Assembly (NCBI GenBank): GCA_022712815.1
Contig: JAFLJW010000426.1
Span: 1-13,851, forward strand
Direction: 5' to 3'
Length of the DNA: 13,851 bases
Origin: Pseudodesulfovibrio sp.
Lineage (GTDB): Bacteria > Desulfobacterota > Desulfovibrionia > Desulfovibrionales > Desulfovibrionaceae
Below, in pieces: positions 1-6,786 of the stretch. The translations under genes were made by a program, and so were the position numbers. How positions within the stretch are numbered: position 1 is the stretch's first letter; every line of letters starts with the position of its first letter. The notes under the pieces are model-generated. The model searched no databases and was not told where the DNA came from. It saw only the letters and a program-made list of their open reading frames with translations.

Positions 1-1133
1 CCCTCATCCCGAAGCCGCTGGTCAACCTGTGCCAGAGCGAGTTCGATGGGGATGCCGACATTGTCACGAATCATGGCCGGGGCTGCGCCTGTGCCGCCAC
101 GCATGCCATCGATGGTCACAATGTCTGCGCCAGCACGGGCAATGCCTGATGCAATGGCAGCGACATTATGAACTGCGGCGATCTTGACGGAAATGGGAAC
201 CTTGTACTCGGAGGCTTCCTTCAACGCATAGATGAGTTGAAGCAGGTCCTCAATGGAGTAAATATCATGATGCGGAGCCGGAGAGATGGCATCGGACCCG
301 ATGGGGACCATACGCGTTTCAGACACCTTGTCGTTGATCTTTTCACCGGGCAGGTGTCCGCCAATGCCGGGCTTTGCGCCCTGCCCCACCTTGATTTCGA
401 TGGCCGCGCCCGCCTTGAGATAGTCGAGGTGGACGCCGAAACGACCGGAAGCGACCTGAACAATCGTATTCTTGCCGTACTTATATAATGATTTGTGCAA
501 GCCACCTTCACCGGTATTGTAGGCAGTGCCGGTCTCTGTGGCGGCACGAGCCATGGCCGTGTGAAGGTTGAAGTTGATCGCACCAAAGCTCATTGCCGCG
601 AACATGATCGGTACATCAAGCTCCAACTGCGGTGTGAGTTTGGTTTTCAGCTTTGGTTTGCCATTTTTGTCCGTGGTAATTTCGACCTTTCTCGGCTTTG
701 CACCAAGGAATGTCTTGAGCTCCATGGGTTCACGCAGCGGGTCAATGGACGGATTGGTCACCTGGCTGGCATCAAGCAGCATGCTATCCCAGTAAATCGG
801 AATATCAACCGGAGATCCCATCCCGGCGAGCAGCACTCCACCGGTGTCGGCCTGCTTGTATATATTCTGCAAGAAGACCGGACGCCAAAGCTTGTTGGCC
901 CTGAAATCCGATGGCTTGTTGCGAATATTGAGCGCGGCAGTTGGGCAGAGAGCCTCACAACGATGGCAGCCAATACACTTGGTATTGTCGTGCATGACTT
1001 TTTGCTGGGATTCATCCCAAAAATGAGCCTCGTATGAACATTGGCGAACACAGACCTTGCAATTGATGCAAAGATCCTTGTCTCGCTCAATGCAAAACTC
1101 ATGGTAGTTTTTATTCAGGGGCTGAAAAAGCAA
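1..1133 (-). CDS. Glutamate synthase-like protein with N-terminal ferredoxin domain and FMN-binding GOGAT domain, partial (C-terminus beyond window)
   Basis: This is the N-terminal part of an archaeal/anaerobe-type glutamate synthase (GltB-like), which makes glutamate from 2-oxoglutarate and glutamine-derived ammonia, probably with electrons from its own iron-sulfur clusters. Translating the minus strand shows two [4Fe-4S] motifs near the start, CINCKVCVRQC and CIGCHRCEALCP. Next comes the GOGAT synthase domain, with GEGGLHKSLYKYG, GQGAKPGIGGHLPGEKI and, close to the window edge, TIDGMRGGTGAAP, the classic FMN-barrel signature. The class II glutaminase domain of the large bacterial GltB is absent from the N-terminus. 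I chose the TTG at 1133 because an AGAGG Shine-Dalgarno lies 9 nt upstream and the protein then begins MLFQPLNKNYHEF, just before the ferredoxin motif. The frame stays open to an ATG at 1259, but that ATG sits inside the probable promoter. The gene runs off the left edge. Family assignment is firm; the start is less certain. Confidence 0.92.
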   Translation of the reverse strand, partial: MLFQPLNKNYHEFCIERDKDLCINCKVCVRQCSYEAHFWDESQQKVMHDNTKCIGCHRCEALCPTAALNIRNKPSDFRANKLWRPVFLQNIYKQADTGGVLLAGMGSPVDIPIYWDSMLLDASQVTNPSIDPLREPMELKTFLGAKPRKVEITTDKNGKPKLKTKLTPQLELDVPIMFAAMSFGAINFNLHTAMARAATETGTAYNTGEGGLHKSLYKYGKNTIVQVASGRFGVHLDYLKAGAAIEIKVGQGAKPGIGGHLPGEKINDKVSETRMVPIGSDAISPAPHHDIYSIEDLLQLIYALKEASEYKVPISVKIAAVHNVAAIASGIARAGADIVTIDGMRGGTGAAPAMIRDNVGIPIELALAQVDQRLRDE

Positions 1134-1380
1134 GGCAGGTATCCTCTTTCGTTTGTTGCCAAAAAAGTCATTTTTGACACATAATAACCAAAGCAAACCT
1201 TCGATCTTTTCACAATTCAGGGAAAATACCTGACTATCGAAGGGGGGATAACAAAACATATGTATCAATATTCTGTCAAGAAAAGTTTTAATGACTTGAT
1301 TTTATTGAATTAATCATTCTTGTAAAATGCCGGTCAATGGGTCTGAGATAAAAATATCGAACTGCCTCTCCTCTTGATCC
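1133..1380 (-). promoter_or_regulatory. Spacer and probable promoter of the glutamate synthase gene
   Basis: This AT-rich 248-bp spacer lies between the glutamate synthase start and the HDOD-gene terminator. On the minus strand a perfect TTGACA (-35) sits at 1279-1274, preceded by A/T-rich sequence. The hexamer 17 nt further on is a poor TTTTGT. This would place transcription start near 1245, leaving a leader of about 110 nt. No riboswitch-like fold was recognised. The -35 is seen directly; promoter function is inferred. Confidence 0.35.
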
Positions 1381-1424
1381 AAAGAAAAAGGCCGGGCAAC
1401 GTTGGTTGCCCGGCCTTTTTCTTT
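1381..1424 (-). terminator. Strong intrinsic terminator after the HDOD gene
   Basis: A perfect inverted repeat with 20-bp arms (1381-1400 and 1405-1424) and a 4-nt loop (gttg). The core is GGCCGGGCAAC / GTTGCCCGGCC. The outer parts of the arms are A-rich on one side and T-rich on the other, so it can act in either direction. It begins about 17 bp after the HDOD stop codon. Confidence 0.9.
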
Positions 1425-1441
1425 GATGTTGATAGATACTA

Positions 1442-2701
1442 TTATTTCATATCCGGCAATTGGTTGGCCGCCCATGTGGCAGCCTTCATGTACTGGGTGG
1501 CGGCCTGGGTAAAACAGGCCCCGTATCGTCCGAGAATATCATTTGCGATATCCCAGTTGCCCACTTCAACGGCCTCAAGCAGCATGAGCCAATCCTTGAA
1601 TTCATTCAAAGTTCCGCACAAACCAGCTTTTATCTCAGCATTCATGGGAATATCTTCCAGGGCCTTTTCCATTGGATAAGACAGCAAGGCATCCAGTTTG
1701 GAAAAAAGACCAAGCATGAACATGGTATTTTCCGAATGCTTGAATCCGCTGATGGTTCCAGTCAGTTTACTCAGGAAGCGGCCACGCTGCAAAGCCATGT
1801 AGGACAACTCTTCACCCTTGGATGTTGTGTCCAGATCGCTCATGACCACAACCGTAGCCCAGTGCCGAACCTCTTTCAGCCCCAGCAATGAAACAGCCTG
1901 CTGGATGGACTTGATATTGCTCCTCAGCCCGAATGATATTGAATTGATATACTTGAGAATTCTATAACTCAATGAAACATCGGCTGCAATGATTGCAGCA
2001 AGCTCGTCCATCTCGCAATCGGGGTTGCCAAGCTCTCTGAGTAACTGAAGTTTGGCAATGGAGCTGGCGGAAAGTTTCTTGTCGTCCTGAATTTGCGCAA
2101 CGGCAAAGAACGGACCTTGAAAATACTTGAAACCAAGGGCGCGTGTCCCTTCAAATGCTTCCCAGCTAGAGACATCAGTTGCCAACAATTTCCCTTTGAA
2201 ATTTTTATACTTACGTCTTAATTTTATGATTTCTGGTGGAGTTTTTCCTGCCAAGGAGACCTGAATGATATCCATCCGGTCAACCAACTTGTTCAATGCA
2301 ACAGGGTCAACAGAGTCAGCAAGAGCCATTGTTCCACCACAGGCCCGCATGGAATCAGCGAATTTTGAGCAACCCGGAGAGCTGGCAATCTGTTTGCAAA
2401 CCTTGAATACGCAATTATCCCAACCAGCTGGCAAATTTTCGTTACTCAGATGAATATCTTCTGGTAGATTAAGGACTATTTTCTTGCCGGTCGAAAGATT
2501 ACCACCCAGCATTGACAAGTTTTCCTGGTAAGCCGTGACCAAATCCGACAGGGATATCACTTCTTCTCCATCAGAAAACGTCAGTGTGGAGTTGGCAAGA
2601 ATTTCATAACCCCAAACATTCTTGTCCCTGTCAAAAATCGGCTGTTTGACGATTAGCGACCGCTCGGTCTTAGCATCAGAGCCTGTAGCAACCTCACTCA
2701 T
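1442..2701 (-). CDS. HDOD-domain signalling protein with degenerate EAL-like N-terminus (YuxH type)
   Basis: A 419-residue protein of the EAL-HDOD (YuxH-like) family, probably cytoplasmic. Residues 15-205 resemble an EAL domain: QPIFDRDKNVWGYEIL at 20-35 matches the usual start, and LGFKYFQGPFFA at 189-200 matches its end. The normal AEKVE catalytic strand reads ATDVSS at 174-179, so cyclic-di-GMP hydrolysis is unlikely. Residues about 215-400 form an HDOD domain (LQLLRELGNPDC..., AADVSLSYRILKYINS, SLLGLKEVRHWA), which in this family lacks the catalytic HD residues and serves in protein-protein signalling. I start at the ATG at 2701, which has a GGGGGTGA ribosome site just upstream, rather than the in-frame ATG at 2746. 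It is a single-gene unit with its own terminator. Its pathway cannot be told from the neighbours; chemotaxis, motility or c-di-GMP signalling are typical. Confidence 0.88.
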   Translation of the reverse strand: MSEVATGSDAKTERSLIVKQPIFDRDKNVWGYEILANSTLTFSDGEEVISLSDLVTAYQENLSMLGGNLSTGKKIVLNLPEDIHLSNENLPAGWDNCVFKVCKQIASSPGCSKFADSMRACGGTMALADSVDPVALNKLVDRMDIIQVSLAGKTPPEIIKLRRKYKNFKGKLLATDVSSWEAFEGTRALGFKYFQGPFFAVAQIQDDKKLSASSIAKLQLLRELGNPDCEMDELAAIIAADVSLSYRILKYINSISFGLRSNIKSIQQAVSLLGLKEVRHWATVVVMSDLDTTSKGEELSYMALQRGRFLSKLTGTISGFKHSENTMFMLGLFSKLDALLSYPMEKALEDIPMNAEIKAGLCGTLNEFKDWLMLLEAVEVGNWDIANDILGRYGACFTQAATQYMKAATWAANQLPDMK

Positions 2702-2991
2702 ATGAATCACCCCCCTCAACTTTGAATAATCCAAACAAGGAACCACCTCTATTCATCTGGTAATTTCCTTACTTAGCTACATAATTAAATCAGGTATCAG
2801 CGTAAAGGATTATAACACCTCCAGATGACAACCATTCCTAATACCTAAACTTTATTTCAACAATGATTGTTTTTACAATCGGTTATCTCTCCATATTTTT
2901 GATATAAAAATAACCATATTTTTTTTCACGAGATATTTCATTTTTCGTCCGTTGGCATACTCACTCACCCAATCCGGACTCCATCAAAAAA
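2702..2991 (-). promoter_or_regulatory. AT-rich upstream region of the HDOD gene with candidate -10 and clustered half-sites
   Basis: Between the HDOD start and the gap terminator I see no gene. On the minus strand a perfect TATAAT lies at 2814-2809, about 100 nt before the start codon. No good -35 stands 16-18 nt upstream of it, so an activator may be needed. Further upstream are repeated ACAAT/ATTGT half-sites, listed separately. The promoter call is inference. Confidence 0.3.
2859..2880. repeat. Cluster of inverted ACAAT/ATTGT half-sites
   Basis: Positions 2859-2871 read AACAATGATTGTT, a perfect palindrome around a central G. A further ACAATC at 2875-2880 forms a second inverted repeat with GATTGT at 2865-2870 around tttt. 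Three half-sites in 22 bp upstream of the HDOD promoter look like an operator, but no regulator could be assigned. Confidence 0.45.
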
Positions 2992-3017
2992 AGTCGCCCG
3001 ACACATGCCGGGCGACT
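2992..3017 (-). terminator. Intrinsic terminator after gap
   Basis: Arms AGTCGCCCG (2992-3000) and CGGGCGACT (3009-3017) with an 8-nt loop. On the minus strand the stem is followed by a run of seven Ts. It lies about 30 bp past the gap stop codon. Confidence 0.9.
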
Positions 3018-3045
3018 CTAATAAACTGGTCTAGGCAGAGATCAC

Positions 3046-4029
3046 CTACATCATTTTGGCGACCTTTTTGGTGAGGCGCAAAAGCTGATTGGTAAAACCG
3101 GCTTCATTGTCGTACCAGATGATCGTCTTGAGCTGTGTGCCACCCATGACGCGGGTCAGGCCAGAGTCCACAACGCCACCAAAGGTGGACCCCATGAAAT
3201 CAACGGAAACCAGAGGTTCATCGGTATAACCCATGGACTCGTTCGCAGCAGCCTTGAGGGCGGCATTGACTTCCTCAGGCGTGGTCGGTTTATTAAGTTC
3301 ACAAACAAGATCGACCAGAGAGACATTGGGGGTCGGGACACGAATGGCCATGCCGTCCAGCACGCCATTGAGTTCCGGGATGACCAGCCCAACGGCCTTG
3401 GCCGCACCGGTGGTCGTTGGCACCATGTTCATGGCACAGGCCCGGGCACGGCGCAGATCCTTGTGGGAGCCATCGAGAATACGCTGACTCATGGTGTAGG
3501 AATGGATAGTGGTCATTATGCCGTGCTTGATGCCATAGAGATCGTTGACGACCTTGGCGACCGGAGCCAGGCAGTTGGTGGTGCAGGATGCATTGGAAAT
3601 AATCTTGTGCTCAGGTTTCAAAAGTTCATCGTTGACGCCCATGACCACTGTCATGTCAGCATCCTTGCCAGGGGCACTGATAAGTACTTTTTTGGCACCG
3701 CACGCCAAGTGTTTTTCGCAACTTTCACGGTCAGTGAACTTGCCGGTGGTTTCGATCACAATGTCACAACCCAGATCGGACCAAGTCCATTCTCCGGGGG
3801 CATTGCGGGTAACAGTGACCGATTTGCCATTGATTTTGAAACCGCTTTTTGTCGGCTCGACATCGAGATAACGACCATGCACCGAGTCATATTTCAACAG
3901 GTGCGCCAAGTCCTCATTGGAAGCACGGGCGTTGACCGCCACGAGTTCAAAATCGTTCTCTTCAGCCAGCAGACGGGCAAGATACCGTCCGATCCGTCCA
4001 AATCCGTTCAGACCAATTCTAGTTGCCAT
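3046..4029 (-). CDS. gap: Glyceraldehyde-3-phosphate dehydrogenase, phosphorylating, GapB-like
   Basis: This 327-residue enzyme interconverts glyceraldehyde-3-phosphate and 1,3-bisphosphoglycerate with NAD(P) in the cytoplasmic glycolytic/gluconeogenic pathway. The Rossmann motif GLNGFGRIGR is at residues 6-15. The catalytic cysteine is C149 in SNASCTTNC, the base is H176 in TIHSYT, and PTTTGAAKA and RVPTPNVSLVDL are conserved. The residue after VAVN (position 34) is Ala instead of the Asp that in NAD-specific GAPDHs binds the adenine ribose. Bacillus GapB, as I recall it, also has N-A here, and HKDLRRARAC is also GapB-like. I infer NADP preference or dual use, so a gluconeogenic role is possible. 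The C-terminal WYDNE is kept, but the usual WGYS after it reads AGFT. The start has an AGGAGG ribosome site 7 nt upstream. The gene lies 91 bp downstream of surE on the same strand and may be partly co-transcribed with it. Confidence 0.97.
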   Translation of the reverse strand: MATRIGLNGFGRIGRYLARLLAEENDFELVAVNARASNEDLAHLLKYDSVHGRYLDVEPTKSGFKINGKSVTVTRNAPGEWTWSDLGCDIVIETTGKFTDRESCEKHLACGAKKVLISAPGKDADMTVVMGVNDELLKPEHKIISNASCTTNCLAPVAKVVNDLYGIKHGIMTTIHSYTMSQRILDGSHKDLRRARACAMNMVPTTTGAAKAVGLVIPELNGVLDGMAIRVPTPNVSLVDLVCELNKPTTPEEVNAALKAAANESMGYTDEPLVSVDFMGSTFGGVVDSGLTRVMGGTQLKTIIWYDNEAGFTNQLLRLTKKVAKMM

Positions 4030-4084
4030 GTCAATTTCCTCCTGGATGCGCTATTTTTAATTACTATAGTATAAAATATGAATA

Positions 4085-4113
4085 ACACTACGTTTGCAAT
4101 TATATTCCGTCAA
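4085..4113 (-). promoter_or_regulatory. Possible sigma70-type promoter of gap
   Basis: On the minus strand TTGACG (4113-4108) is 17 nt from TAGTGT (4090-4085), within the 91-bp surE-gap spacer. The -35 is good but the -10 matches only three of six positions. A TATACT about 20 nt further downstream is an alternative -10. Confidence 0.3.
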
Positions 4114-4120
4114 CGGGGGA

Positions 4121-4873
4121 TCAACATATTTCTTTCTTCAATAGATCAAGCGTTTCACGATCAGTAAAATCAAAGTGAAGCGGAGTCAGGGTAACGTGTC
4201 GCTGCGTCAAAAGCGCACGATCCCGATCCGCACTGATATCCTCTGGCGGTATGGCTCCATCGAGCCAGTAGTATGCCCTGCCGCGCGGGTCCTGGCGGGT
4301 TTCGTACCAGTCCTTGTATGATGCACGGGTATGCGGACACATGATAAATTCTTTGGCCTCTTCAATGGGACAATCGGGAAAATTGAGATTGAGCACGCAT
4401 TTTGACGGCAATTGGTCCCAGGGAATTCTCGGCAAAAGGTCAACACAATACCGAGCCTGACCGCTCAGATCCTGCGGGTTGAAATTGTCCATGGAAACGG
4501 CCATGGACGGAATCTCCATGAGAGCACCTTCGGTAGCTGCGGAAACAGTGCCGGAATAGAGAATATCTACCCCGACATTGGCTCCGGCATTGATGCCGGA
4601 CAAAACAAGGTCGGGTTTTTCCGACAGCAACGTGGACAATCCAAGCTTTACGCAATCTACCGGTGTGCCGTACACGCCAAGACCAGTGAAACCATTTTCC
4701 TTGAACTCCCTGACCCGAATGGGCATGGAAATGGTCACGGCATGGCCAACCGCAGACTGCTCGGTGACCGGGGCCACCACATGAACATCATGCCCGGCTT
4801 CGATCAGGGCAAAATAAAGAGATCTCAGCCCTATGGCCTGAATCCCGTCATCATTGGCAAGGAGTATATTCAT
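4121..4873 (-). CDS. surE: 5'-nucleotidase SurE
   Basis: A 250-residue SurE-family phosphatase, which removes phosphate from nucleoside 5'- and 3'-monophosphates and sometimes short polyphosphate. It is cytoplasmic, usually divalent-metal dependent, and linked to stationary-phase survival. The metal-site residues are all present: the N-terminal MNILLANDDG (D8, D9), S40 in VTEQSAVG, and N95 in SGINAGANVG. The family signature DILYSGTVSAATEG follows at about 103-116. Length matches the family. I take the ATG at 4873 because the protein then begins with the canonical ILLANDDG strand and has a GGAGAAG ribosome site. The longer in-frame start at 4909 adds 12 residues with no homology that I recognise. 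The gene is divergent from the yhaM-like gene across a 135-bp spacer with two palindromes and lies upstream of gap on the same strand. Confidence 0.97.
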   Translation of the reverse strand: MNILLANDDGIQAIGLRSLYFALIEAGHDVHVVAPVTEQSAVGHAVTISMPIRVREFKENGFTGLGVYGTPVDCVKLGLSTLLSEKPDLVLSGINAGANVGVDILYSGTVSAATEGALMEIPSMAVSMDNFNPQDLSGQARYCVDLLPRIPWDQLPSKCVLNLNFPDCPIEEAKEFIMCPHTRASYKDWYETRQDPRGRAYYWLDGAIPPEDISADRDRALLTQRHVTLTPLHFDFTDRETLDLLKKEIC

Positions 4874-4897
4874 GGCTTCTCCGATTGTGTCCTGAAT

Positions 4898-4929
4898 TTG
4901 ACAATTCAAGTAAAATCAGGTTCATAACC
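4898..4929 (+). promoter_or_regulatory. Possible promoter of the yhaM-tmk operon
   Basis: A perfect TTGACA stands at 4898-4903. The best -10-like hexamer is CATAAC (4923-4928), 19 nt downstream and inside a palindrome. The -35 is convincing but the -10 is poor, so strength or regulation is uncertain. Initiation here would put the 4933-4952 hairpin at the very 5' end of the mRNA. Confidence 0.3.
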
Positions 4930-4932
4930 TGA
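4916..4932. repeat. 17-bp operator-like palindrome
   Basis: The sequence TCAGGTT-cat-AACCTGA is a perfect inverted repeat with 7-bp arms and a 3-bp centre. It lies over the likely -10 region between the divergent surE and yhaM-like genes. The symmetry suggests a binding site for a dimeric regulator; no family is assigned. Confidence 0.5.
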
Positions 4933-4952
4933 AGCGGACGGAAACGTCCGCT
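4933..4952 (+). promoter_or_regulatory. GNRA-capped hairpin in the yhaM leader
   Basis: AGCGGACG (4933-4940) and CGTCCGCT (4945-4952) form a perfect 8-bp GC-rich stem capped by GAAA when read on the plus strand. No T-run follows in either direction, so it is not an intrinsic terminator. As RNA it would be a very stable stem-loop about 56 nt upstream of the exoribonuclease start codon. Confidence 0.55.
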
Positions 4953-5008
4953 GACCACCCAAAAATGATCATACGCATATTTGGGATGGGTACCTCAACA
5001 CCAACCAA

Positions 5009-6049
5009 ATGGCAAGACAAGTGGCAAAAAAGTCTCAATATATCCACGACCTGACACCCGGACAACCGGTAAATGACCTTTTCCTGATCGCAACCGCCAG
5101 CATGGCACAATCGCGTAACGGACCATACTGGAATCTAACCTTTCAGGATGCCACCGGCACTGTCGGCGGAAAGATATGGAGTCCTAAAAGTCAGGAGTAT
5201 CCCGCACTGGAACCTGGACAAATGACCCGCGTTCAGGGATTCGTCGAGAGTTATCGTGACAGGAATCAGCTCAAAGTCGATCATATGGAGCTGCTTTCGA
5301 CCTCCCACGAAGATGTTGATATTTCTGATTTTCTTCCCACGTCCTGCGTTCCTCCCAAAAAATTGCTGGAGGCCATTGAGGACCTCATTACCAAATACAT
5401 GAAGTACAATCCCTGGAAATCTTTCTGTAAAAAAGTGCTCAACGATGAAGAGATCAGGGGACGCATGCTGGCGGCTTCTGGCGCAAAGACCGTCCACCAC
5501 GCCTATATCGGCGGGCTGCTGGAACACACCCTGCAAGTTGCCCGCTCGTGTATGGCTCTGTGCGATGTCTACCCGACCCTTGATCGACAGACACTTCTGG
5601 CCGGTGCCATTTTTCATGATCTGGGCAAGGCCTGGGAACTGTCCGGCGGCCTGACCAACGATTATACCGACGAAGGCCGCCTGCTCGGTCACATCCAGAT
5701 CGGTCAGGACAAGCTGGAACCGTTCCTCAAACGCAATAAAAAACTGGATGAAGGACTCAAACTCCATCTCAAGCACCTTATCACCAGCCATCATGGCGAG
5801 CACGACTTCGGCTCACCCATCAGGCCGAAAACGCCTGAAGCCTTTGTCCTACATTTTGCCGACAACATGGACGCAAAGCTGAACATCATTGATCAGGCAT
5901 ATGAAGAAATGGACAAAAACGGGCAAGAGTGGTCGCCCTACATGCGATTCCTTGAGCGCAATGTCTACCGCGCCCCGGCCACACCCGGCACCTCAAAAAA
6001 GAAGACAGACAAACTGGAGAATCAATGTTCATTACCTTTGAAGGTATAG
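5009..6049 (+). CDS. YhaM-like 3'-5' exoribonuclease with OB-fold and HD domain
   Basis: This 346-residue protein has the layout of YhaM, a 3'-5' exoribonuclease of RNA turnover. Residues about 20-97 form an OB-fold nucleic-acid-binding domain (IATASMAQSRNGPYWNLTFQD, GTVGGKIW). Residues about 155-310 form a metal-dependent HD phosphohydrolase domain: HH at 163-164, H173 in GGLLEHTLQ, FHDLGK with H203/D204, H228, HH at 261-262 and D285 in HFADNMDAK. All expected metal ligands are there, so it should be catalytic. The C-terminal 35 residues are a basic tail. The ATG at 5009 is the only plausible start in this frame after the upstream stop, but its ribosome site is weak: GGGATGGG lies about 18 nt away. 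The last 25 bp overlap the start of tmk, implying translational coupling. Other HD nucleases or phosphatases are possible; the OB-HD order argues for YhaM. Confidence 0.9.
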   Translation: MARQVAKKSQYIHDLTPGQPVNDLFLIATASMAQSRNGPYWNLTFQDATGTVGGKIWSPKSQEYPALEPGQMTRVQGFVESYRDRNQLKVDHMELLSTSHEDVDISDFLPTSCVPPKKLLEAIEDLITKYMKYNPWKSFCKKVLNDEEIRGRMLAASGAKTVHHAYIGGLLEHTLQVARSCMALCDVYPTLDRQTLLAGAIFHDLGKAWELSGGLTNDYTDEGRLLGHIQIGQDKLEPFLKRNKKLDEGLKLHLKHLITSHHGEHDFGSPIRPKTPEAFVLHFADNMDAKLNIIDQAYEEMDKNGQEWSPYMRFLERNVYRAPATPGTSKKKTDKLENQCSLPLKV

Positions 6050-6666
6050 AAGGCACTGGAAAAACAACACAAATACAGAATATCAAAAAGTATTTCGAGT
6101 CCAGAGGCAAAGAAGTTTTCCTGACCATGGAGCCAGGCGGAAGCCGTGTAGGCCGGGAACTTCGCAAGATGCTTCTGCACGTTGACAACAAGGACTTAAC
6201 GCCCCTCACGGAATTGTTTCTCTATCTGGCAGACCGTGCACAACACGTCGCTCAGGTCATCCGCCCGGAACTCGAAGCCGGAAAAGTGGTACTCTGCGAT
6301 CGTTTTGCCGACTCCACCATCGTCTATCAGGGATATGGACGCGGTCTGGACACCACGATGCTCCAGCAACTCAATGAAGCCGCGGTAGCCGGATTGTGGC
6401 CGGATCTGACCATAATCCTCGACATCGACCCGGAAGTCGGTCTCAAACGGGCGACTGACCGAAATATCGAAGAAGGCAAAGCCATGGACGAGGGCCGCTT
6501 TGAGGCCGAACACATTTCCTTTCACAAACGTATTCGTGAAGGCTACCTGACATGGGCGGCCCTCAATCGTGATCGAATCAGGGTTGCTGATGCCTCGTCC
6601 AGCCCTAATGACGTATTTGAGCGTATCAAAACGATCATAGAGGCTCGGTTCTTCGCAACCGGGTAA
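6025..6666 (+). CDS. tmk: Thymidylate kinase
   Basis: A 213-residue dTMP kinase, which phosphorylates dTMP to dTDP with ATP in the cytoplasmic dTTP pathway. The P-loop is GIEGTGKTT at residues 7-15, the dTMP-binding segment EPGGSRVGRELR is at 36-47, and the DRF motif is at 92-94 followed by STIVYQGYGRGLD. A LID region follows at about 145-160. Length and motif order match bacterial Tmk. The usual EPGGT reads EPGGS, a conservative change. The ATG at 6025 has a GGAG ribosome site 5-6 nt upstream, located within the end of the exoribonuclease gene, so the two are translationally coupled. No clear terminator follows; the next gene begins 120 bp downstream. Confidence 0.97.
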   Translation: MFITFEGIEGTGKTTQIQNIKKYFESRGKEVFLTMEPGGSRVGRELRKMLLHVDNKDLTPLTELFLYLADRAQHVAQVIRPELEAGKVVLCDRFADSTIVYQGYGRGLDTTMLQQLNEAAVAGLWPDLTIILDIDPEVGLKRATDRNIEEGKAMDEGRFEAEHISFHKRIREGYLTWAALNRDRIRVADASSSPNDVFERIKTIIEARFFATG

Positions 6667-6723
6667 GGTCTTTTCATTACGACCCCAATGGCACACAGCC
6701 ATGCATGGACTCTTTTCCACAAT

Positions 6724-6752
6724 TTGATACGATAGAACCAATTTACTATGGA
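6724..6752 (+). promoter_or_regulatory. Possible promoter of the ABC transporter operon
   Basis: TTGATA (6724-6729) is 17 nt from TATGGA (6747-6752) in the 120-bp spacer after tmk. An overlapping TACTAT at 6745-6750 is an alternative -10 with a 15-nt spacing. This is a moderate match only. Confidence 0.3.
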
Positions 6753-6770
6753 TTCTTGTTCAACACACTG

Positions 6771-6784
6771 ATAAGAATTCTTAT
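6771..6784. repeat. 14-bp perfect palindrome just before the first permease start
   Basis: ATAAGAATTCTTAT is self-complementary and ends 2 nt before the ATG at 6787. It occupies the place where a ribosome site would normally be, and no good Shine-Dalgarno is visible there. It may be an operator or a short hairpin over the initiation region. Confidence 0.45.
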
Positions 6785-6786
6785 TG

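Noticed and set aside
495..1037. 180-codon plus-strand ORF
   Set aside because: It is antisense to the clearly coding glutamate synthase frame, has no domain signature and no ribosome site.
3463..4074. 203-codon plus-strand ORF opposite gap
   Set aside because: It lies wholly opposite the conserved GAPDH gene and its start region; the product shows no recognisable motif and codon structure follows the antisense gene.
5135..5803. 222-codon minus-strand ORF opposite the exoribonuclease gene
   Set aside because: It is a shadow of the conserved OB-HD gene, without motif or plausible initiation signals.
6690..6708. TGGC-acaca-GCCA hairpin and CCATGCATGG palindrome after tmk as a terminator
   Set aside because: The stems are short and there is only a broken T-run (CTCTTTTCC) after them; too weak to call a terminator.
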